From Amblyornis subalaris (lineage: Eukaryota; Chordata; Aves; Passeriformes; Ptilonorhynchidae), in the NCBI GenBank assembly GCA_018881555.1, contig JACAXG010000053.1:1079895-1143894 (forward strand): 64,000 nucleotides of DNA, written 5' to 3'. Shown piece by piece: positions 11,499 to 24,295 of the stretch. The position numbers and the translations under genes were made by a program. A model generated the notes under the pieces. The model ran no database searches and was not told the DNA's origin. It saw only the letters and a program-made list of their open reading frames with translations. How positions within the stretch are numbered: position 1 is the stretch's first letter; every line of letters starts with the position of its first letter.

Positions 11499-14400
11499 TC
11501 ATGCAGTGACTTTAGCAGTTGCCACTATATTTGCTGCAATGCCAAGAGCTGTGAATTCTAAATATCTAGTATGAATTCTGAATCATTTATGGAAAGTAAA
11601 TCTTCAGCAGTCTATAATTATTAATTTAATTGAATGAGATCTGGTTGTAATATTCTTACTTAAACTGTTCACAGAAATTCACCAAAATACTCAAATCAGA
11701 GAGCTCAGTACTGTCAACACATTTCTTTTAAAGGTTTGTCTTAAGATGTTCAACAAATTATTATCAAACTCATTTATGCCATAAAGTTTGAAGAAGAAAG
11801 GCCCCATAAATCATCAGTGAAAGGATGAAACTTGTTTGTGTACACATGTATCATTCTTTTTACATTTTCTTGCATTCTCTTCTTTATTAAGTTGTGTATT
11901 TCTTCTGCCTGAATGTGTGTTTATGTGTATATTTATCAAGGGTATTACACGTATGGTAGTGGAATTATGAAATGTTGTACAATATAGGTTGTGATCTTGC
12001 AAACTGGAGTAAAATTAATGGGCCAATGAGAGATCCATTTGGAAGGAAAGAGACAGGACAATGTGCAGGGCTTTTCTTGTTCTCTGTGATAATAATTCTT
12101 GCAAGAAAGGATATCAATTGACCAACTCCCAGTCATGATTATCAAACTTGGCTGCACCTTTAGTTATGCAAACAAGTGAAATCATAGGATCACCGTTTAT
12201 TTATGACTCTCACAAAAGAACTGAAATAGTGGAAACTTGGCAAATTCAATACATAGAGGCAAGGTAGCTTATTTATATCATCACTCTACTACACCATCTG
12301 TGTTTTCTGACACTTATGAGAACNATTGCTGTAGTCAAGCTTGGTGACAAAAAGTAGTTTTCAGGGGAAAATGACTGTAAACCTGTTGTCTCTGACTTCT
12401 TTTGAATAGTTCCATAGCAACTTTGGCTTTACTATAAGCTCTCCTCATGTTTAATAATAATTCCATTCTTACAGGTATATAATGATCCGAGGCGAAAGAA
12501 ATTTGGTGCTTAGGTATAAGTAGCTTTCAAAGACAACAATCAAATCATGAAATAAAATAACAATAAAAAGGTATTATAACTTAAGAGCAGATGAAAATCA
12601 TTCAGTTTCAACTTACTGAAAACTTCATCTTGAGGTTCCTACAACAACTAGCATTTAAATCACATGTCGCTAAAAATATGACTAGAGATAGCAAGCAGAA
12701 TACTATCTCGCCTCAAGCTGTGAGACAGAAAATATTTCTGTGTTATTGTTTGTTAAACATATTCGATTCATAAAAACTAACTTAAGTTCATTAGAATTTT
12801 GCCATTCATGATTACCACTGTAATTTGACACCAAATTATTNTATGTATGAAAATTAAATTGGGTTTTGTATATTTATCCTGTTCAATTTATTCTGCAGAC
12901 ACTGGTCACTAGAAACAGTAATAGCAAAATAAAAGGGTTAAATTAAGGGACTCTAATCCAGTACATTGCATGTTTTCTGTCACTGTTTATAATTCCAAAG
13001 TAACTCAAGTTCCTTTATTTCTATTTGTCAGCAAATGAAAGCTGAACTTTGAAACATCCAGATAAATTTTACAGTAACATGTACGGTGAATGCATTCTAA
13101 TGTCTTTTGGTATATTTTTAGTTATTAAAGTTTGACATCACTAAGGACAGTAAGCTAGTATTCTTAGCATTATTCCTTAAGTCTAACAGAGCTCTAAGTT
13201 AAATCTTGCCCAATTAAATATTTTTCTTGGTTGTTATAGTAAAGTGTTCCTTGATTTTTTGATAGGAAAAGAAGATTGGGTAACTTCAGGCTGGATCTTA
13301 TCAATAAAGCATTTTCAGCAGTATAGCATCCATTAAGGGGTCAGATTAAATCCAGTGGATCTGTTTCTATGCAGAAAACTTCTCATTTCCAGTTTCATGC
13401 TGGGAGAAATAATATAATCTTACACAATTATAAATATGTACTTGATTTAGCAAATAGTCATTTAGAGATAGATTTATCAAGTCTCTCAGCAGCTAAATGC
13501 TGCTATTTTGGCACATAAATTAGCAGTCTCATNTTCTGGAATGCTGGCAGCTGCCAATTTTCAATAGAAATCATTGCATAATTTAAAATAAAATTTAATA
13601 TTTCCTTTATTGTTTATATCCCCACACTGAAAGCATGACCAGTCATTAAATACCTGGTTCTAAAACCCACTCAAACTTAAATCAATTAGGAAATTTACAG
13701 TGAATTCAGCTGGATGTGAACTGGTTTTTAACAATTTCTAAATTACTCTGTGAAGGATGTACAGTCATCTTTCATTTACATCTCTGCTTTACAGCTGTAG
13801 AATGATTTTTGGATCTGGCTTTCACTGTCTAGCTGGTCTGAGTAGCTAAAATCTATGACAGGTCCTTCTCCTGTANTAATGGGTGGGATGAATATCACCC
13901 AGTGAGAATTTGGTATGTCAGTAAGAGGATAGNTAATAAGTTTTTTGTATGTCATCAAGGTATTTTTTATCCATGTCAATAAATTAACATAAGAGTAAAT
14001 TAACACGCATACGCATATTTCTGTTCACTGCTTTGTAAATAAATCTAAGACTTTATCGTGTAACAAAGTTAATCTACTATCTGCATCTACAGAAGCCATG
14101 AGCATCTCCTTTTCATAACTCTTCGTTATGACTGGCAGCTCTCTGGGCTCACTTTTACTCTTTGTGGGTCAATCCAGTTGGGCAGTCAAAGGAGGGGTGC
14201 GAGGAATACTACCATCTGAGTTAATATATTTAAATTAGATAATAAAAACCACAGGGGAAAAAAAAAAAATAGTGGCTTGACCTCTACCCTGAGCCATGGA
14301 AATCTGTCAGAAAAGTTCTAGGGACATTTGAACTGCCAGAATTCAAATTCAAACTGCACAATCTTTTTTGCCAAACATACCTGTGCAGTAATCACATGCA

Positions 14401-17400
14401 TGTGAAGATGTACAGTAGGAAGCTCCTTTTCTTGCTTAGCTCACCTCCCATTTGCACTTTCTTGTCAAAAATACCAGTAGGCCTCCTCTTGCATGTAAGA
14501 GTAAATATTTCATTTCATTCCATATTTTATTTATCTGTTTTGCTTTTTTTGAAGAGGACTGTGTTGTGACAAATGTTTATTTTTAATGGTTTTTAGAAGT
14601 ATATAATTGAATAATCTTTGAGAGTAGGGCTGATCTTGGGGTTTGTGTCCCTGGCTAGAGTTAGAAAGATTTTCTCACAGACGACTGAAGGGATATAGGA
14701 CAGCTTTTTTCCTAAGAATATATAAATAGAATCTTTCAGATCTTTAAACTGAATTCTGTAGAAGGCACACCAGTTTTGATGTGATACCTAATAATGGATA
14801 TTGGTCACTTTATTGCTCATGTTTGTCCTAAAAAACNTGTTTCTCACAAAAATGGGACTCAGTAATTTGTATTTGAAAGCTAGCTATAGAATTAAAGAAA
14901 TGGTTCTTGTTTCACTTTTAGATTTATGAAGCTGTAGTTCATGAGGTGTGTATGACACTTATTTGAAAAANTATTTTGTATTTTTCAATATCTGAAATTA
15001 TGAAGACTATGAACACAAGTGAAACTCTGAGTTATATTAAACTTCATGGCAAGTCTGCTGCCAAGATAGAGCTTTACTCCAGATTTTTCAGAGAACAGGT
15101 ACAAAGATTTATTTGGCTATTTGTTTATGTGGACCACCTGTGTTTGTATAGCTTTGTTAATAAAGGTCCTGAGTGTGTAGCACCACTGAAGTGCCCTGAG
15201 GTGCTAAAAAGATATAGTCCTTTCTTTCTACATGTGAGGAGGGATGTCTTTGATAAAGCTTTAATTAGGAAAGAAAAAGGAAAAAAAGAAAAACAGCAGT
15301 CAAACAAATAATTAAAAAATTAACAGCAAAAAAGTCATAACACAANGTTTTAAATTTCAGTAATAAATGCCTTTTTTTACAACTGGGGGAGGATAATTTT
15401 TTAATTTTTCAGTTTAGTCCCTTGACAACTGGATAATAAATAATAATATATTAATATTTTATGATGACGATAAATCAACTCAAAACAAAACAGAAACTTT
15501 CATTTCTTTTAGTGTGTAACACCTCAAAAAGGTGTTTAATGTTGTTCTCAACTAAAAAATATGAAGCTCTGTGGAAAACTACAGACAGTGCATGATGATT
15601 TCTTATGACATATAAACATTGCAAAACTTTTTTTTTAAGGGTTTGCTTATAACTTCACCAAAATATTTTTAATTAATTGAACAGTAGCAATTTAAGTCAT
15701 TATATTATAACATTTTTGTGGCCTGAAATGTGTGAATTGTGTCCGCATTTGGGTTTCAGATCGTGACAGAAGCTGAAGTAAATACAGTGACCTCTCAGCA
15801 TGATTTGTCTTGGTGTACTTATTCTCATTAGATATTTATCACAAACCTCAGGTATCCACAGATCAATCTGTGCTCTGTGGGAGTAATTTAGAAGAGATTA
15901 TTGCAAACAATTAATTTTAAGCAAGGAAGTATCAACCAAAACTATTGTAATTCACAGAGCCTAATATCCCAATGCAGGCTGTGTACTTGGGGTTTTATTA
16001 TTTTTTTTTTAATTAAAGTGTTTTTTTGTTTTTACCTTATAATTATTATAGACCACTTATTCTCACAGAAAAAGGAAAAGCTATGCATATACACAATATG
16101 TCATGGCTATTCTTAAGGAAAGTAAAATGTTTCCCTGAATGTTTTAAAAACCCTCACCCCAGAAGTCAGAAATCCTAAAAAGCAGCAATGCATTAAGCAA
16201 TAACTGTAAGTGGCATGCTAACCTGGTCGAATTTCTGATGCAAACTAAATATTTGTGGGTGTTTTTTTTAACAATAATAATGCATATTTTCGAATTAGTA
16301 ACCTAAGAATCATGATAGTGACTATTCCTTTACACCAGCAGTTTGTTCACAGTGTTCCCACAGCTGTCAGAGAGGCAGAGGTTTTAGCTGGTGTTTGCGT
16401 ACATCAGTAGTTACTCAGTGAAGCCTCAGCTTTAACAAGACTCGGTGGTGGAACACATTATTGATTATATGGATTTCTTGGACATTTTGGTCCAATATTT
16501 GGTGAATGATATACTGAANAAAGTGTCTGTATTGGATAATTGAGACAGCTGTGACAGAGAAAATTTAACCTAGTAAATTTGAAAGGGGTCTAAAGGGCTT
16601 CTGAATATAACATAATATAAAATTACTGAATGATGGATGATAAATTCAGTTTTTTGAGACGTTGTTTTTACCTTCTACTGGAGCTGTGTTTAGNATCAAA
16701 TTTCTGAATAGTGGCTTTTGGATGAATAAGAATATAGATATAAGAATATAATTTCTGTTGTATTCTAGAGTCTATAAATTTAGATGCTGTTTTGTTTCAA
16801 GGTCTCTTGCTCTGGAAAACTGATAACATCTGTGACATACTAGGAAATTAGTTCCAGCTACAATTTCCTACTTAGAGATGTTTATATAATAATAAAAGCA
16901 AAAAACCTCCTAAGACTGTAAAGTTTTGATGAGCTTTTCCTCATCTCGAGTATAAGGGAGTGAGAAGTGAGGGTTAGTTCTATGCTCTGTCTTAGTAGAG
17001 ATCTGGGAATCAAATGTAGAACATTGGTTAATGATCTGTATCCAGTTATGCCTTTTACATAACTTTACTTGCATCGGAACTTGAAATTTCAGTTTTAAAT
17101 TTTACCATTGAAATTTTGGCATTGATAACCCCATTCAATTTAAACTATTTTGCATATATGTTTGGAAGTAACTGAAAATATGTTAACAAGATATCAAGGT
17201 AAGATATGTGAAAGCCTCAGGTATTGGAAAAAATAATTGGAAACTGGTGTCTAGATGAGCCTTTATCAGCAACACAGAATTGAAGAAGAAAAATCTTAAA
17301 TTGAAAAATATGTTTAAAAAATTTAAAAAAGTTTTAGATCTGTCAGTGTTGGAGATAAAATTCTCAACCTACAGAAATACTTTGAAACTTTGTAGATTTC

Positions 17401-19252
17401 AGTTTTGTAATTATTTTCATGGCACAATTAAATTTTTGAGGTCATAATAGAGACATATTTATGTCAGCAGAAATTAAAATAAGTGCTTGCACATATCTCT
17501 AACCTGCTTTCTGTAGTTCTTCCTGTTGAGTTCATGTTTTTTTTTAAAATCAAGCTAAAAGAGACAGGTAGTAAAAACATGCTGTAAGACTTAAGTGTGC
17601 ATTTAGAAATAGCACTAGATATGGGCTGAATCATAATAATAATAAAAAAATACAAGGAAATTAATAATTTTCTGCACTTGTTTCATGATTTTACAGGATG
17701 TTAAATATTACTAATAGGTTATTTAATTTATATTGTGTGTTCTGCTATGGTCTGCCTATGAAAATGTGCTTTGTTTCAAAATAAAATAAATGGGTAACTT
17801 AGAAAGGCCTTCCCCATATGTTAAATTTAAAANTACCTTAATGTCTTAAGTAAGTAATCAAACTTTATTAGATCTATTCTTAATATCTGGAGGAAAGNGG
17901 CTAATCTGCAGTGCCAGGCTAGATCTCAATTTCATATTCTTGTAATACAAAAACTTGGGAACTTGGACCTAGTAAGTGTCAAGAAATTGAATGCTGGTTT
18001 TGACCATGAATGATGCATGATTATAACGTGGAACACATAATGTTACAACTATAAATTGCGGTCAAATACTTTTTTGACTATTAAAACCAAAAAGTCCTAA
18101 TTTCTTTTCATAACATCTCCTGCAGATTCTGAGATAAATGAAAACAAAGACAATAATTTGCATGTTCATGGAGGATGCCATCCAATGAGAAACCTGCACT
18201 TTTTATAACGCTCTTTTGGATTTCTTTTGGAATTTATTTGAAGATACTAAATTTTGAAGTTTATTAGTTAGACTGCATTAATCTCTTCTTTAGAATANAT
18301 TTTGCTATATTTTGCCATGATAGAAAAAGGGATACTGTGGAAATCTAGATCAAATAAGTTTAAATTCAGCAAGGTCTTATCTGGAATATTATGTACAATT
18401 ACAGGTTCACAGAATGAAAAAAATAATAGCTTAAATTGAGTAGGGTAAAAGGACTGAAAAGGGCTCTTCATATGAGAAGAAATAGTCTGGTTGTTAACCT
18501 TCTGAAAGGTTAACTGTTTATACAGTTTTCTTTCCAAATGGTAAAAATGAAGAAACAAGGAAATAATTTAAAAAGGCAATGCTGGTACAGGATCAAGTGT
18601 CTGTAAGTTGATCATAAAAGTGTTAGAACTGAAAACTTTCTGAGCATTAAAAGTTTTGGAGCAGCATTCACAGAAGAATTATAGCTCAAACATATTGTAT
18701 TAAAAGAATATAATTCCCCTATATTAAGAGAAAAAGGTTTCTACTGTATCCTCAGGGTTTTTTTTTTTTTTTTTTTTTTTGTTAGTAAGAATTACAGCTG
18801 CCACACACCAAGCTCAAAACAAGAGTTCTCAGGTATAAAACAGAATGTAAATGCAGCAAAGGTTATAAGTATACTCTAAAAATAGGCCAGTGTTACCATT
18901 CGGAGACTTCTTTCAATCAACAACATAAAATATTTTGGCTTATTCTTGCTGCTTCACATGTACTTTTTTATTGTATTATTCTACAATGAACTTCAGGTTT
19001 ACTTCTGAAACACATTGTGCTCAACCTACATTTATATCTGTCTTCTAGATAAATGTCATCTCAGTATATTTTGGCAGTGACAGAAAGCAAATGAAAAGAA
19101 TTTAGAATGTAGCATTAAATTTATATTGCTAGGACTTAACATTTCCTCAGTTATGATGGCAGGAAGGGGCAGAAATCTGTATTCTCTGTTTTGGAAGACT
19201 GTATTACTTCACATTCCCTTAAATAATTTGGAGTAAACAAAGGCTCTGTGTC
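11499..19252. other. Long unique AT-rich stretch without supported genes
   Basis: About 7.7 kb with no recognisable transposon or RNA gene. The longest open frame (14976-15311, + strand, 111 codons) has no start context, splice context or domain I can identify and ends in a lysine-rich tail encoded by an A-rich run. A 23-base T run lies at 18758-18780. The low repeat density is typical of bird intergenic or intronic DNA. Confidence 0.5.
18758..18780. repeat. Homopolymer T(23)
   Basis: This is an uninterrupted run of 23 T. On the - strand it would be a poly(A), but I see no retrotransposed body ending at it. Confidence 0.9.
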
Positions 19253-20560
19253 AGAGAATCAAAGAATCATAGAACCATAGAATATACTGAATTGGAAGGG
19301 ACCCATCAGGATCATTGAATCCAATGCCTGGCCCTGCACAAGACACCCCAAGAGTCACACCATGTGCCTGAGAGCTTTGTCCAGACACTTCTTGAACTCT
19401 TGTCAGGCTGGTGCTGTGATCACTGGGGAGCCTGTTCCAGTGCCCAATCACCCTCTGGGGGAAGAACCTTTTTCTAATACCCAACTTATCACCCCCCGAC
19501 TGAGCTTCAGGCCATTTCCTTGAGTTCTCTCCCTGGTCATGAAAGTGAAGAGATCAGTGCCTGCCCCTCCTCTTCCCCTCATGAGGAAGTTGTAACTGCA
19601 GTGAGGTCTCCCCTCAGTCTCCTCCAGGCTGAACAGACCAAGTGCCCTCAGCCTCTCCTCACACGCCTTCCCCTCAAGGCCCTTCACCATCTTTGTTGCC
19701 CTCCTTTGGACACTCTCTAGCAGCTTAATGTGTTTTTTGTATTGTGGTGCCCAAAACTGCCCTAGGACTCGAGGTGAGGTCGCCCCAGCCCAGAGCAGAG
19801 CGGGACAATNCNCTCCCTTGCCCTGCTGGCGATGCTGTGCCTGATGCCCCCAGGACAGGGTTGGCTCTCCTGGCTGCCAGGGCACTGCTGACTCATATTC
19901 AACTTGCCATCGACCAGGACCCTCAGGTCCCTTTCCATAGCACTGCTTTCTTGCATCTCATTCTCCAGTTTGTCTGTACATCCAGGGTTGCCCCATCCCA
20001 GGTGCAGAATCCGGCACTTGCTCTTGTTGAACTTCACACAGTTGGTGATTGCCCATCTCTCCAATTTGTTGAGGTCTCTCTGCAGGGCCTCCCTGCCCTC
20101 AAGGGAGTTGACAGCTCCTCCCGATCTAGTGTTGTCAGCAAATCTAGTACTCCTTACTTAGAATTCCTTCCAAGCCATTAATGAAGCTCTCGAAGAGAAC
20201 CAGGCCAAGGATGGAGCCCTGTGGAACCCCACTAGTGACCAGAGAGCAGCCTAATGTCCCCCCATTCACTGTCACTCTTTGTGCCTGATCCATGAGCCAG
20301 TTGCTCACCCAATGGTTATCCAGCTGTGTGCTGGGCATTTTGTCCAGAAGGATCCTGTGACAGACAGTATCAAAAGCTTTGCTGAAGTCCAAAAAGATTA
20401 CACCTACGGCATTTCCTAGATCAGCTGTGTGGGTTACCCTGTCGTAGAAGGAAGTCTGGTTTGATGAGCAGGATTTTCCCCTCACNAAGCTGTGCTGGCT
20501 GTCACTGATGACTGAGTTGCGCTCCAGGTGTTTTTCAATACCTGTCAATCATACCCGTCT
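19253..20560 (-). mobile_element. CR1 LINE, about 1.3 kb with decayed ORF2 (reverse transcriptase to 3' end)
   Basis: Read on the - strand, 20548 to 20144 encodes reverse transcriptase blocks including FLDFSKAFDTVCH and SGVPQGSILG, which are diagnostic of CR1/LINE RT. The expected catalytic aspartate-pair (A-D-D) segment is missing: the frame runs from INGLEGILSK to a stop. Downstream fragments in other frames follow (FNKSKCRILHLGWGNP near 19990-20040, VQRRATKM and CEERLRALGLFSLEE near 19640-19720). The 3' UTR ends with the CR1 terminus, whose complement is at 19253-19290 (AGAATCATAGAACCATAG). Frameshifts, stops and N bases show it cannot make active protein. It lacks the 5' part (ORF1, endonuclease). 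This is the most complete CR1 copy of the window. Confidence 0.95.
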
Positions 20561-20896
20561 CTTTCAACATTTAGGAAACTTTATTATTTCCAGAATTCTC
20601 CTGTATTGGACATATATTACTAAATCTCAGTTTCAGTGGTATTGAATGGACTGTGACAAGATATCTCTTTAGTTTTTAAAATCTGTTCTCACTTGGTAAA
20701 GTTTTCTCACTGTGTGGTCCTTAGATCAATCATATGTATATTAGATTACATAAAAGTAACCGATATCATGACAGAAACTGATTTTTGTGCTTGCCAGGCT
20801 ACCAGACTTCTCAATTTACATGAAAATTCACCCTAATATATAGGGCCGATTAGGCTGTAGTAACTCCAAATTGCTGTTTCTGGTTGCTTCCTTACC
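20561..20896. other. AT-rich DNA between CR1 and the inverted repeat
   Basis: I recognise no feature in these 336 bases. They separate the 5'-truncated CR1 end from the perfect inverted repeat. Confidence 0.5.
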
Positions 20897-21128
20897 TGAC
20901 ATAATACCATCTGGAAAGGTTTTTAATCTCAATTTTAAATTTACCAACAATGAAGGAAAATAAAATTATTTCTGGAAATAATTTTAATCTGAAAAAATAG
21001 ATGCTATTCATTGATTTTAACGTTTATTAAGTGTGTCTAAAATATATTTCCAGAAATAATTTTATTTTCCTTCATTGTTGGTAAATTTAAAATTGAGATT
21101 AAAAACCTTTCCAGATGGTATTATGTCA
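20897..21128. repeat. Perfect 84-bp inverted repeat with 64-bp spacer
   Basis: The left arm 20897-20980 (starts TGACATAATACC, ends TTTCTGGAAATA) is the exact reverse complement of the right arm 21045-21128 (starts TATTTCCAGAAA, ends GGTATTATGTCA). All 84 bases were compared one by one without a mismatch. The spacer 20981-21044 is AT-rich and not symmetric. Flanks (CTTACC on the left, TCTCAG on the right) show no target duplication, so a DNA-transposon/MITE origin is not supported. The structure would extrude or transcribe as a long hairpin. Alternatives are a recent templated inverted duplication (template switch) or an assembly fold-back artefact. Identity of the arms implies recent origin or ongoing homogenisation. 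Confidence 0.95.
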
Positions 21129-23543
21129 TCTCAGTTATTTCTGGAAAGCTTATACCTGGTTGTGTTGGATTGGAGAACTGCATGATTTGGTTTTTTTGCT
21201 AATCTCATGACTAACACCCTGTTATTATGTTGTGTTTTGCAATGTACTTGCACTATTACCTCACCTACTGTATAAAATATTCATTAGAGAAAACTTTTTT
21301 CCAAGAATAAGGAGCCCTGTGTTCAAATAACTTTACAGAAGAAACAGAATNTGCTTCTCTTCTGCTGTGTAGGGATGCCCTGACCTTAAACCACCAGAAC
21401 AATCCTGGCATCTTTAGTGATGACATGTGTGAGGGTCTCACAGCTATTTTCGTTTTCAAAGACTGGAGATAAAAGTAGAATGGTGAAGTTACTGGATGTA
21501 AAATATTGGAAAACCTATTGTGAATTCAATAGAATTAAACTTTTAATCAGCATCTTCAACCTATTCAATAGCAGCAGACTACAGTGTGTCTGTCCTAACA
21601 TCAGGGATACATTAGTGACTGGTTTCATGATCTCCTGCAAGATTTTGCTTCAGGTACCTCCATAAAATGCATGGATTTGGTCAATATCTAAATAATTGAT
21701 ATCTGGCTTACAAAGGCTTCATTTCAATGAACGATTAATTGTGGGAGTTCTATTATCTGCATTTGGTATATAAAAATATTGTCTTATGAAAACAAATGAC
21801 CTGCGACCATCCAGTACTATTAAGCAGAATGTAGGGATTAAAGAGCAATTCTTCTTATTCAAACACTGTTTTGATTCTGAATTTGGGGTTTTGGTGGGAA
21901 TTTTTATTCGTGTGTGTTTTTGGGTTTTGGAGTTTTTTTTATGAGTGAGTCTTGTTTTAGCAATAAAGACGTGGTAGAGAAGAAAACATATAGAGGAAAA
22001 AAGGAAAAGTGAGAAATATGAAAAGTCGAGACAATTGTGAAAGACATTGCTTGGATAGTCAAGATGTTTTAAAATATTCATAAAAGAGGAACTTGTCTGT
22101 TTCATTTGCCGTGCCTTATGTTTCATAGTGATTTTCATTCCTCTGTGATCAAATTGTTTTCTTTAGNTGACACAGAGCATCTGATTGAAGAAAAGATAAA
22201 AAACCCCTACATTTTAGGCTATAATAGAAGTGAACCAGGATTATGTGCTTCACTCAGATAACTGCCAGCTGACATTGCCTGTGATTGCATANAGTCTGCA
22301 TCTTGGAGCATTAGCTAGAACATTACAAGAAGCGAGATCTGGTGCAGGAAGGGGAAGAATATCCCACATCCAGTTTAATAATTTTGTGCTNTTTCTGTTC
22401 TAAGGAAATACTTTTCTTCTTTTTTTCTTCCCTATAAGAATAATACAGCATTAAAAGAATATATTAAACTGTAACCTTGCAATATAGCTAACCTTTCTCT
22501 TTTAGGTAGTTAGTGATTCCTGTTTAATGATAATATTACTATACTAAAATAATATATAACGTTACTTCTAAGGATATGTTTCATAATTATATTTCTAATA
22601 TTAGACTGGTTTAATNACCAATTTTCATATACTCTTTACTAGCATATTTCAATTAAGGGAATTTTATGTGTCCACACACATACACGTATAAATATACACA
22701 CACATTTAATTAAAAAACTCACTACTTTTAGTCAATGTAATATGCTTAGGAAATGAATAATGTATACACAAATTATATACAACTATTGCTANGGTTGCAG
22801 TTTTAATTTTAATTCTTTATCAGACAGATTTATTGTAAGTTCAGTTTGCATTTAAAATGTTTTAATCTGCTGACATGAACTCTAGTTAGATTCTATTACA
22901 GATTATATTTCCATAAAGTTTCTGTTATTAAACATAATAGTTTAGGGTTTGGATTGTGTCTTTTTTTCTCGGCTTTGGAACACTTAATTCCTGGATTGCT
23001 GTGTTTTTATGTTTTACACGTCTAAAATATGGTTTGATTCCCCATGTTTCAAACATTATTCAAAATCTGACATTTCTGTCAGTTTCTAAAGATTTTTTAG
23101 CATGAAAAAAATATACAAGAAAAAGGGTGTCATAAAGAATGCTTTCTATTTTAAAAGCACACTGCTTTCAATAGTTAAAAGGATTTATTATTAAATTGAA
23201 GACTTGGCTATCAATAGCTAAGATATGGGATGAACTAACAAATGTGTGCAGGTAGGAGTTGTGTTTATAGTGTTCTTCTGTTCAGTTTTCTTAAACAGTC
23301 ACTTGGGCAATAAAATTTTCCAGTCTTCTTTACATTCTTCCTCTTTCTTTTTTTTTTTTTTTTTGTCTTTTGTTAAACAGTGCATGTCCCTTTTAAAGGA
23401 AAATTGCAAGAAAATTGAAAATCAAGACAGTTTAATTTTCTGTTATATGGGTGATGATTAAATGAACGACTTGTCTGAATCTTCTGTTTCTCAGTCAAGT
23501 GATTTTTTTTTTTGACCTGTCGGTAGCATGATCTGTATATCAT
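21129..23543. other. Unique AT-rich non-coding DNA
   Basis: No gene is recognised. The - strand frame 22138-21719 (139 codons) is the longest in non-repeat DNA of the window, but it is K/N/S/F-rich without a domain. A CA/TA-rich simple stretch lies at about 22673-22708 and a 17-T run at 23348-23364. Confidence 0.5.
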
Positions 23544-24295
23544 TGTGCTGGTTTGGCTGTTAACCANCAGGGGAAATTAACCCCACACAAAATACCTCGA
23601 GAGATGTTAGGTCAAAATTACAGTTTTAATAAAAAAGGTTAAAATAAACGCAGTAATACAGAAACACGGGCTTAAACGAACCCACAGAGTCACGGTACAA
23701 CCTGACACCCTGTTGACCTGGGTGGTAGCTGTGTAGTCCAGTTAGGCACTGGTCCTGCAGGAAGGCCTGGTAGTCCAGTCCCGGTAGTGGAGTGGAGTAG
23801 CTGAGTCCAATTCCGATGAGTGGAATAGCTAGCTGAATCCAATTCCGATGAGTGGAATAGCTAGCTGAATCCAATTCCGAGGAGTGGAGTCCAGTCACGT
23901 CGAGAGCGGAGTCCCGAGAGCAGAGTCCCGTCAAGTCGACGGTATCTTCTCCCATCCAAAACCCCCTGTTTTATGCTGTGCTTCTTGGCTGGCACCTCCC
24001 CCAGGGGCGGGGACTTTCACAATGGAAGAGAATCTTCCGGGTGTTNTATTGGTTCTTCGGTAATGAGCTTGGAGGAGTCCTAGGGTCCTTCGAAATGTTC
24101 CGGAGGGGGTCGGGCTAATTAGTCAGGCTGGGTGGTGCTAATGGGCCATTACCTGAGATCAGATAACCAGCGTGGGTGGTGCTTGCTGTCGGCCGGAGTG
24201 CTTATCTCAGTTGAGATAAGGAGTCCCAGGTGTGTAATTATGAAATTTATCCAGGTTTTGTGGGTGGTAATAGAATATATAACTAACCCAGGACA
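23544..24295 (-). mobile_element. Solo LTR of an endogenous retrovirus with 5-bp target duplication
   Basis: The 752-bp element starts TGTGCTGG and ends CCCAGGACA, i.e. TG...CA with imperfect terminal inverted repeats. It is flanked by a direct repeat ATCAT (23539-23543 and 24296-24300), a 5-bp target site duplication. No internal gag, pol or env is present, so it is a solo LTR left by recombination. The - orientation is inferred from signals that only make sense on that strand: a GC box (GGGGCGGGG at 24004-24012), a TATA-like CATAAAA (complement at 23969-23975), then an ATTAAA-type polyadenylation motif (complement near 23626-23632). A 5-bp duplication is most usual for ERVL-like (class III) elements, though class I/II cannot be excluded. 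It carries a 32-bp tandem repeat. Confidence 0.88.
23802..23889. repeat. 32-bp tandem repeat inside the solo LTR, about 2.8 copies
   Basis: Units begin TGAGTCCAATTCCGATGAG at 23802 and TGAATCCAATTCCGATGAG at 23834 and 23866 (the third with GAGG for GATG). Unit length is 32 bp and each full unit contains TAGCTAGC. The copies are nearly identical. By the inferred orientation they lie in the transcribed R/U5 part of the LTR. Confidence 0.9.

Noticed and set aside
14976..15311. 111-codon open frame on the + strand
   Set aside because: No recognisable domain; the lysine-rich end comes from an A-rich run. Not enough to call a gene.
20897..21128. Inverted repeat considered as a MITE-type DNA transposon
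   Set aside because: The flanking bases show no target site duplication, and the ends do not match a transposon terminus I know.
21719..22138. 139-codon open frame on the - strand
   Set aside because: It is K/N/S/F-rich with no domain, splice or start context. Expected occasionally by chance in 64 kb.
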